DNA of 19,350 nt from the NCBI GenBank assembly GCA_964622465.1, contig CAZUQH010000027.1, positions 1 through 19,350 on the forward strand. Reading direction: 5' to 3'. Under the pieces are notes generated by a model. That model was given only the letters and a program-made list of their open reading frames with translations. It had not been told where the DNA came from and made no database searches. The first letter of the stretch is position 1; every line of letters begins with the position of its first letter. The translations under genes were made by a program, and so were the position numbers. This document shows positions 13,201 through 19,350 of the stretch, piece by piece. Origin of the DNA: CAZUQH01 sp964622465. Its GTDB lineage: Bacteria; CG03; CAZUQH01.

Positions 13201-16200
13201 CCAAAGTCGGATGTTACCGAACCGTCAGCTGCGTATCTTAACAGCATTTCTATGATAAAAGGGACTGCTCAAGCATATCCAGGTGCAAATCTTACATGGG
13301 TTGGCGTTTCTCTACAGAGAAGTTCAGACAACAATTACTGGAATGAAGCAACATGGCAGGGTGATGTGTTCTACGGGACTGCTACGCTCTATACATCTAC
13401 ATGGACATATTCTACTCTGCCTGCTTCCTGGGATAATGAAGTCACCTACAAAATAAACTCCATGGCAAGAGATAATCTCGGCGGAGAAGAGACGCCAGGA
13501 GCAACGCAGAACTTTATATGGGATACGGTACCACCTGATTCAAATATTACCACGCCAGGATGGAATGAGATACGTTCATCATTGAATCTGATAGAAGGAA
13601 CATCATGGGATGTTGGAACTGCAGGAAAGATAAGTGGTGTTTCAGCGGGAAACATAAAGGTTTCTATCAGATATGTTGAGAGCGGGACAGGGACAACATA
13701 CTACTGGCGGGTTAGCCCCTCCACTGGCTGGGTGAGTGGTAGTGAGAAGTGGCTTGATACTTCTGGTTTGCCATGGCAATTTGATTCTTCGCTTGTTGCA
13801 TGGGAAAACAGCACGCAATACAGGATTAGAGCAAAAGCGACAGACAACGCTGGTAACCCCGATACCGAATCGCTGCCGTATACCCAGTTCATCTACGATA
13901 CCGAGTCCCCGGTTGCGGGTGTATCAACGCCTACTGCCGGAGGATTCTATCGCGTGCTGGATGAAATCAGGGGTACTGCAACTGATAATGAGAAGGTCAC
14001 TGGTGTTGAACTCCAGATTGAGAAAGCTGGCTCATACTGGACAGGGACTGGCTGGGGTGGCCCCTGCTGGTTGGATGAATCAAAGGGGGTTGTCGCTGTT
14101 GACGGGTCTTTTAATTCTGCATCTGAATTATGGAAGTATGAGATTTCGTATCCAACAGCAACCTGGAACGAGGAGACAACTTACACCATCAGAGTCCGGG
14201 CTAAGGACCAGGCCGGGTATACTGGCTCAGAGTCGGAGATTTCGTTCACCTGGGATAAGACAGCGCCTACTTCTGGCACTGGCTATCCGGATGATACCGA
14301 TGCATATTCTGAAATGAATCAAATTTCTGGCACTGCGTCAAATGGTGGTTCTGGTGCAGCTTTGGCAAGAGTAGAAGTAGCAATGAAGAAAGTAACAAGT
14401 CCATACTGGTGGGATGGTTCCACCTGGCAGCTTGACCCGGCCTGGCTTGTGGCCGATAACAAAGAGAATTGGACTTACGACGTCCCAAACGGTTCCTTCA
14501 CTTCCCATATGAAGTATATGCTGTGGTCAAGAGCGATAGATAACGCTAAACCAGATGGAAACGTCGAATCCAAAGATCTGGGTGGTTCAGAGGACCTGTA
14601 TTTTGTGTACGACACAGATGCTCCGACTACAGACATTACTTTCCCATCTGATGGACAATGTCTCAATTACACTCCTTCTACTATTGATGGAGATTCCGAT
14701 GACTCTGGCGGTTATTCGTACTATGCCGGGCTATATCAGAATTATTATCAGATTGAGCGCTCTATTTCTCCTTACTACTGGAATGGAATGGCCTGGGATA
14801 CAGATTCTACATATCATGGATTCGGAAGTGCCACTGATTGGACAATTGATTTTCCATCTCTAAATGACGGGACTACATACTGGGTCAGGACTTATGCAAG
14901 GGACCTCGCTATCCCGACACAGAACCAGGGCTCACCAGTAGAGATTATGTTTAAGTATGACATGACCGAACCAGATTCTGCAATTTCAAGACCTGTTGAT
15001 GACAACCACTATTCAACTCAGTCAGGTTATGAACTTGATTCTGCTCATCCAATCTGGGGCACTGCCTCAGATTCTCATGCCGGCCTTAATGCTTCAGATC
15101 CGGAATCTATTCAGGCCCGCATTTATGCCGAGACAGGCCCTGATGCCGGTTACTACTGGGATGGTTCCGGCTGGACAATAACTTCTGGTACTCAAGCATG
15201 GCAGAATGCTAACCTCTGGACTTCTTCCTGGACATACTCTTCAATTAGCGGTGCATGGCAAAACGGTTCAAAGTATCGCGCAAATGTCCGGGCAAAAGAT
15301 AGAGCGACAAATGTGGAGGTAGATTTCTCAACCAAGACGTTTGTCTACGATACGGTCAATCCTCAGTCGGGAATTACTGAACCAAACAGTCCAACAGAAG
15401 ATAGCGTTGATACCATATATGGAACCTGCAGCGACACTGTTCCAGGTCAGATAGTGGACGTCGAAGTCCGGATTAAAAAGGTCACTACCCCGGTCAAGTA
15501 TTACAAGGCGGGGGAGGGTTGGCAGGATAACGAATGGTGGAATAGTGGAGTCAGTCAGTTATCTCAGGATGCAACTGCCTGGTGGTACAACTGCGGTAGT
15601 ATCTGGGAAACCAATGTAGATTACAATGTGCAATGCAAGGCAAAAGACAAAGCAGGCAACTATGCTTCTCCTGGTGCAGGTAATGATTTCAAATTTACTC
15701 CGCCTCTTCCACAGACAACCCTGACTACTCCCGGAGCAGGAACATCTCCAGACAATGCGCGGCATTATACTTCAATGAATACGCTTTCCGGTGACTACGA
15801 TACCTATACTTCCAGCGTTGAAGTGTGCATAAGGAACCTCACTCCTGAGCCGGATGAGTACTGGGACCAGGCGAACGTCCAGTGGTCAACAAATACGGTC
15901 TGGAACGTACACTCAACAATGGGCGCTGGTATCTGGAGCTTTAGTTGTTCTTCGGTTGCCTGGACGAATAATAACAAATATAACGTCCGTGCATGCGGTA
16001 TTGGACCAGGAGGTACTGAGGATGCAGGAAGTGGCAATAATTTTGTGCTTGACCAATCCAAACCGTCCAGTGACCTCACCAGTCCTGTTGGCACGAGTGA
16101 GAATCCTGGTTACTCAAATAATCTTTCTACAATTACTGGTACCTCTTCCGACAATACTCTTGGTATAATTACCGGAGTCAAGATTGAAATCTACAATGTC

Positions 16201-19200
16201 ACGGATAACCTTTATTACGATGGAACTGGTGGGGACCCATGGGATGGGACTTCTGGCTTGAGTCTTGATGTAGTTGCTGATGATGGCGCTTTTGGTGAAG
16301 CAGAAGGAGAATACAGCGAACCCTGGCATTATGATATTTCTACTACTGCATGGACAAATGCAAAGAAATACAGGATTCAGTCAAAAGCAACTGATAAGGC
16401 GACTCTGTCGCAAACAGAATACGGCATTGCCTACTTCATATTTGACACTACTTGCCCGACTTCCGGGGTAACTACTCCATACGAAAATCAGTCGTCGTCC
16501 TATATGCCAACCATCATCGGCACTGCAAATGACGCATCTCCTGGCAAATTGGATGAGGTCCAGTTACGGGTTAAGAATGATTCAGACGGGACTTACTGGC
16601 AGGGTGGGGCAAGCTGGCTTGGTGACGAGAAGTGGCTTGGTGCTGCAGATGGAGTAACATTATATATCAGTTCCTGGACCTGCAGTGCACCTGCCTGGCC
16701 AAATCAGAAGAAATACATTATCAACTCAAAAGCACTTGATAAAGCAGGTAACTACGAGTTGTCTCCTGGGGCAAGGACGTTTATCTTTGATACAAAACCA
16801 CCTGAATCTCTCGTGACCTACCCAGCTAATGGAGCGTACTACAATGCTGCTACAAAACCAACCGAAATAAATGGAACTGCGAAGGACTGGTTTGCCGAAA
16901 CCAAAGCAATGGCGAGCTTTGAGACAGAAGACATAAAAGTTCAGATTCAGGACCTCACGGTCGGCGCAACCTACTGGTCAACAGGCCTGGAGTGGACACC
17001 AAATGAAGAATGGCTCCCTATAACAAGCGGGACGTCTTCGTGGAAGAAAACGTCGGGTCTTCCGGACTGGGAGACGAACCATAACTATGTAATAAAGTCA
17101 AGGGTTACCGACAACGCGGGAAATGTAGAAGTGGTCACTTCTTCCGTTACTTTCAGATATGATACCACACCGCCGACCTTTGGGACAGTAACGCCGGCGA
17201 GCAATGATAAGGTTAAAACCGGAGAAGTTACATTTACATTGAGTGAAGAAATTCAGTCAGGTTCCGGGAAGATTGTATTCACTGCTGAGACGGGCTATGG
17301 TGGCGAAACGCCAGGCGTATCTTCGCATACCTACGTGCTGTCAAGCGATGAATGCAAAAACCTGGCAGAGCAGACAAAAACAGTAGGCGGCCTTGTTGAC
17401 GGTAATAAGTATAAACTGACTATTCACGGGAAAGACCTTGCAGGTAATGACGAGGCCGCCTGGGAAAACACAGGCATATTGTATGATAATACCCCGCCTG
17501 ATTCGGGAATCACCTTCCCGGATAAAGAGTACCACAATTCTATATCTTCCATTAGCGGAACTTCCAAAGAAAAGCCAGATGCTACCCAGGAGAAAAGCGG
17601 GGTAGTCAACGTAAAGATAAGGATACAAGACCTTACCCGAGGCACAACCTACTGGAATGGGAGTGCGTGGCAACCAGGAGAAACCTGGCTGGTTATTGAC
17701 ACTACTTCCACATGGTCTTACGACATCCCGAATTCCTCTTTTACACATACACATCAATATCAGATAAAGGCAAAGGCAATTGACGAGGCAGGAAACGAGG
17801 AGCCCCAAGCAGGTTGGGCTTCTCGGACATTTACATACGATACTGACGAGCCAGAATGTGCGGTAACTCTTCCTGTAGAAGGCAGATATTACAATAGATT
17901 AACTACACTTAAAGGGACGGCAAGCGATGTCCTGGCCGATATTGAAAACGTTGAGGTCCGGATTTATGATACAACTGCCAACAGATACTGGAACGTAAGC
18001 GATTGGGGAGAACTTGGAGAAGAGCATTGGCTTGGCGCTACCTATTATCCAGCCACTGATAGTTGGGATTATACTTCCGGCCCGCCTAAGGATAAACTTA
18101 CTTCGGGAAATGCTTACACCGTGCAATGCAAAGCTTTTGATAAAGGAGGTAATCAGAAACTAAGTACGGTTATCAATTTTACTGGTGATGTAGATATTCC
18201 TACGTCTAAAGTAGATATTCCTGACTCGGATATTGCGCTAAACTATTACAATGACGAATTCATGCTGGCCAACGATATTAAAGGAACTGCTCAAGACGGT
18301 CACAGCGGTGTCAGAGAAACGCGTTTCTACATAAGACGTGAGCATGGAGAACCAAACATCTATTATCAGGGAGCCGGAACCTGGGGCCAGAATGCGGTCT
18401 GGTTCCTGGCTAATGGGACTACCTCCTGGGATTTGCATGTTTCCACTGCCATCTGGGATTCAGGAGGGACGTATCACGTCGTCTCTCGAGATGAAGATAA
18501 GTCCTGGAAAGAAGACGCTGAAGAAGGTAACTTCGACCTCACTCTGTCCACGGGGAATTTCCAGTATGATGCCGAAGACCCGGAATCATTCGTTGGGTAT
18601 CCAGGTGATGGAGCATATCTTAATACCAAGCCGCTAACAATAAGTGGAACCGCTCTTGACAACCCCGTGGTCAACACCGATGTTTCGAATGTGAAGATAT
18701 CTCTCAAATGTTGTGGAGGGACACATAACGGGAAGTACTGGTCAGGCCTGGGTTGGGAATCAGGTATCCAGTGGCGCCTCTATACCGGAGGCGAGCCTAA
18801 AGACTGGACAAGATCCGTAGAAGAAGGTGCCTATACGAGCGGAGGAGAAGTGACTTACCAGCTCCTTGTTTCCGCGTGGGATGGTGCCGGGAATATAGAA
18901 GTGGATACTGACCCGGAGGCCTTAAAGTGTACATTCCATTACGATATAACTAAGCCAACATCTACAATTACATATCCTGTGAATATGGAGCATTATAAGG
19001 CATCTGCGGTTTCGAGCATTTCAGGACAGGCGGGTGATAACTTTACTGGTATACAGAATGTAGAAGTCAGGATTTCTTCAGGAACATTGTATTGGAATGA
19101 GAGTGGATGGACGAGCGACCCGAATACCTGGAATGTGGCAAGCGGTAGTGTGAGCTGGTCCTATTCAACTCTACCTTCATTTGATAGCAATGTCTGGTAT

Positions 19201-19350
19201 AAGATAAATACAAGAGCAACTGATAAAGCAAACAATGTTGGCACAGCATATAGCACCGTAACATTCTTATGCGACAATACGCTACCTTCCTCAGTTGTTA
19301 GTGTTCCTCAATCTGGTAGTCCTACCTATGATAGTATGAACCAGCTCTCA
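1..19350 (+). CDS. Giant multi-module Ig-like/TIG repeat surface protein, internal fragment (both ends missing)
   Basis: Frame 1 reads through the whole window as 6450 sense codons; I read it row by row and met no stop. No initiation codon with a ribosome-binding site, signal peptide or terminator is seen, so both ends lie outside. The order is 20 TIG-like modules (residues about 29-2011), 14 Trp-rich Ig-like modules (2012-3720), six invasin/filamin-like Ig modules (3721-4400), then 16 more Trp-rich modules with one odd module (residues 5724-5831) and a partial module at the end. No enzyme motif, transmembrane segment, LPXTG, dockerin or RTX repeat is visible. Known relatives of these modules sit in secreted or surface-attached bacterial proteins, so I infer an extracellular stalk or fibre, possibly an adhesin. 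Exact function and partners cannot be read from this piece. Proteins of this size and style are known in Omnitrophota and related lineages. I am very sure of the coding call and only moderately sure of the role. Confidence 0.97.
1207..2412 (+). repeat. Higher-order repeat block 2 (402 residues, same register as block 1)
   Basis: Every module start is displaced by exactly 1206 bases from block 1 (85 to 1291, 388 to 1594, 661 to 1867, 970 to 2176), with no net insertion or deletion. Over the first 45 residues the two blocks share 27 identical residues by hand alignment. At the DNA level many synonymous sites differ, so the duplication is old rather than recent. The order A-B-C-D of module subtypes is kept. 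Confidence 0.85.
2413..2802 (+). repeat. Partial higher-order repeat block 3 (tail of D plus module A, then divergence)
   Basis: The GNRT motif at 2413 lies exactly 1206 bases after GDRT at 1207, and the following IGAMPVIST segment and Y-Y-GQRA turn match module A of blocks 1 and 2. Near 2800 the register slips by one codon. From 2803 on, the modules (SRGQGC, then a variant lacking the GQ turn at 3088) no longer follow the B-C-D subtypes. This marks where the four-module periodicity gives way to single-module TIG repeats. Confidence 0.75.
2803..6033 (+). repeat. Eleven diverged single TIG-like modules
   Basis: Modules begin near 2803, 3088, 3421, 3715, 4024, 4321, 4621, 4912, 5203, 5476 and 5761. 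Most carry the RGQG, YGQG, IGQG or LGQ turn and a closing NPD-x-G strand. The module at 3088 has lost the GQ signature (AVCQAV instead), the one at 4024 has an altered strand (WITDL instead of YGxNF), and the ones at 4321 and 5476 have GAG and RSQD at the turn. Several contain cysteines near the first strand (TSC, NSC, SSC) or at the GC after the F-x-x-G position. There is no visible higher-order period here. The array ends at GFTVGDNP near 6033. Confidence 0.82.
6034..6360 (+). other. Transition module between the TIG array and the Trp-rich array
   Basis: This 109-residue segment starts with DNPITT and lacks the TIG GQ turn and NPDxG strand. It contains KWYKPGSGF and EEWI followed by HWSYELP, NGTSYYIRTYGFGQNAG and a closing FTYD. 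These are a degenerate form of the second half of the Trp-rich module found downstream (YW-G-W, tWsY-P, G-Y-v-A-D-AGN, F-YD). I therefore place it as the first, atypical copy of the Trp-rich family. A fibronectin III-like fold is an alternative I cannot exclude. Confidence 0.6.
6361..11160 (+). repeat. Region B: 13 tandem Trp-rich Ig-like modules
   Basis: Module starts are near 6361, 6730, 7093, 7441, 7789, 8167, 8554, 8959, 9340, 9688, 10030, 10411 and 10792, giving lengths of about 114-135 residues. The typical order is (P/K)P-x-S-x-(I/V)-T-x-P at the start, an I-x-GT-A-x-D strand, a V-x-V-x-I strand, an aromatic hairpin YW-(D/N)G-x-x-W followed by a second W-(L/I/V), a W-(S/T/K)-Y-x-x-P strand, G-x-x-Y-x-V-x-(S/A)-(R/K)-A-x-D-x-AGN, and a closing F-x-(Y/W)-D-(T/x)-(T/x). 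The D-AGN ending and D-x-x-x-P junction resemble bacterial Ig-like (Big) adhesin modules. Modules at 8167 and 8554 are the least regular. This is probably a rigid extracellular rod; ligand binding by the exposed aromatics is only a guess. Confidence 0.85.
11161..13200 (+). repeat. Region C: six invasin/filamin-like Ig modules
   Basis: Modules start near 11161, 11473, 11833, 12172, 12529 and 12868, each about 104-120 residues. The shared pattern is a start like A-x-x-H/K-F/L-x-V, then A-G-x-x-x-x-V-x-V-x-A-x-D-x-(Y/F)-x-N, Y-x-G-x-(V/I)-x-F-x-(S/T)-S/D-D-D, LPG-x-Y-x-F-T-T-T-D-x-G-(V/I)-H, F-K-x-x-G-T-x-(W/Y)-x-(K/R)-(V/A)-R-D-D and a closing SGI-x-V. This layout is common in bacterial extracellular Ig-like repeats. 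The fourth copy (12172) has lost the lPG-YtF segment and carries ARNSD and SNYTLE instead. The modules lack the YW-G-W hairpin and D-AGN ending, so this is a separate family set between two blocks of Trp-rich modules. No binding specificity can be read. Confidence 0.85.
13201..17169 (+). repeat. Region D, part 1: 11 tandem Trp-rich Ig-like modules
   Basis: Module starts are near 13201, 13531, 13906, 14263, 14620, 14968, 15358, 15706, 16060, 16453 and 16798. They match the family of region B: aromatic hairpins such as YWTGTGW, YWWDGSTW, YYWNGMAW, YYWDGSGW and TYWSTGLEW, followed by A-x-D-x-AGN in most copies and an F-x-YDT-x-P junction. The module at 15706 has GIGPGG in place of D-AGN and ends in VLDQSKP, so it is diverged. 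The module at 16060 has a longer DGTGGDPWDG insertion in the hairpin. There is no exact higher-order period that I can see by eye. Confidence 0.85.
17170..17493 (+). other. Single Ig-like module of a fourth type inside the Trp-rich array
   Basis: This 108-residue segment opens with PPTFGTVTP, continues with a VTFTLSEEI strand, then HTYVLSSDE, a T-x-T-V-G-G-L-V-DGNKYKLTI-GKDLAGN segment and a closing ILYDNT. It has no YW-G-W hairpin and only one tryptophan near its end. The combination of a TL-SE strand, H-x-Y-x-L and L-V-D/S-G-x-x-Y-x-x-x-x-x-G-x-D-x-AGN is familiar from other giant bacterial Ig-like repeat proteins, where it often occurs in runs. Here it is solitary and keeps the same D-x-x-x-P junctions as its neighbours, so it fits the array as an exchangeable unit. 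I cannot name a Pfam entry with confidence. Confidence 0.7.
17494..19281 (+). repeat. Region D, part 2: five more Trp-rich Ig-like modules
   Basis: Modules start near 17494, 17848, 18196, 18577 and 18952. Hairpins read TYWNGSAW, RYWNVSDW, IYYQGAGTW, KYWSGLGW and LYWNESGW, each followed by a further W in most copies. The D-x-AGN motif is DEAGN, DKGGN, degenerate (EDKSWK), DGAGN and DKANN in order. The junctions are TDEP, VDIP, AEDP, ITKP and NTLP. The module at 18577 has a CC pair (KCCGG) before its hairpin, unlike its neighbours. Confidence 0.85.
19282..19350 (+). other. Start of a further Trp-rich module, cut by the window edge
   Basis: The last 23 codons read LPSSVVSVP, a loop, and then YDSMNQLS. 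This is the first strand and beginning of the second strand of another Trp-rich module, matching for example the start at 14263 (APTSGTGYP and EMNQIS). It shows that the array and the reading frame continue beyond the window. Confidence 0.8.

Noticed and set aside
13736..14317. A 193-codon open frame on the + strand in frame 2
   Set aside because: It overlaps the continuous frame 1 coding sequence throughout, and its product is low-complexity with many L, R and S residues. It does not look like a family, while frame 1 here gives clear Trp-rich modules.
17341..17808. A 155-codon open frame on the - strand, Cys- and Leu-rich, looking faintly like a membrane protein
   Set aside because: It is antisense to well-formed modules at 17170-17847. 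The hydrophobic look comes from the complement of the repeat-encoding strand, and no ribosome-binding site or neighbouring gene supports it.
1..19350. Catalytic, membrane-anchor, RTX, dockerin or LPXTG elements
   Set aside because: I looked for them in the translation and saw none. If present they lie outside the window.
1..19350. Promoters, terminators, tRNA or rRNA genes, riboswitches, mobile elements
   Set aside because: There is no non-coding stretch in the window, and no structure that the coding repeats do not explain.

Overview
The whole window is the inside of one giant protein-coding gene on the + strand. Frame 1 stays open from base 1 to base 19350, giving exactly 6450 codons with no stop. 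Neither the start codon nor the stop codon is in the window, so the real gene is longer. Nothing else is supported: no second gene, RNA, CRISPR array, insertion sequence, promoter or terminator. Short open frames on the opposite strand or in the other + frames are shadows of this one.

The protein (about 0.7 MDa for this part alone, by inference from length) is built almost entirely of tandem beta-sandwich modules of about 90-135 residues. Region A (1-6033) is an array of 20 IPT/TIG-like modules plus the tail of another. The first eight form two copies of a four-module block of exactly 402 residues, and a third block begins and then diverges. Region B (6034-11160) has 14 tryptophan-rich Ig-like modules with a YWdG..W signature, a D(K/x)AGN motif and a Dt.xP linker. 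Region C (11161-13200) has six modules of a different Ig-like type (A-D-x-Y-D-N, tSDD, lPG.YtFtttD.GvH). Region D (13201-19350) returns to the tryptophan-rich type for 16 complete modules and one partial. It is interrupted once, at 17170-17493, by a single module of a fourth type.

No catalytic domain, signal peptide, membrane segment or sorting signal is visible, so the part seen is a very long extracellular stalk or fibre. The likely role is a cell-surface or secreted adhesin or structural protein. This rests on module families, not on any seen anchor or binding domain.

Organism: probably a bacterium from a poorly cultured lineage known for giant repeat proteins. Omnitrophota is the best guess, with Elusimicrobiota and related candidate phyla as alternatives. 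Hand counts of sampled rows give about 40% G+C in region A and about 49% in regions B-D. The taxonomic guess comes from protein style and gene size, not from a marker gene.
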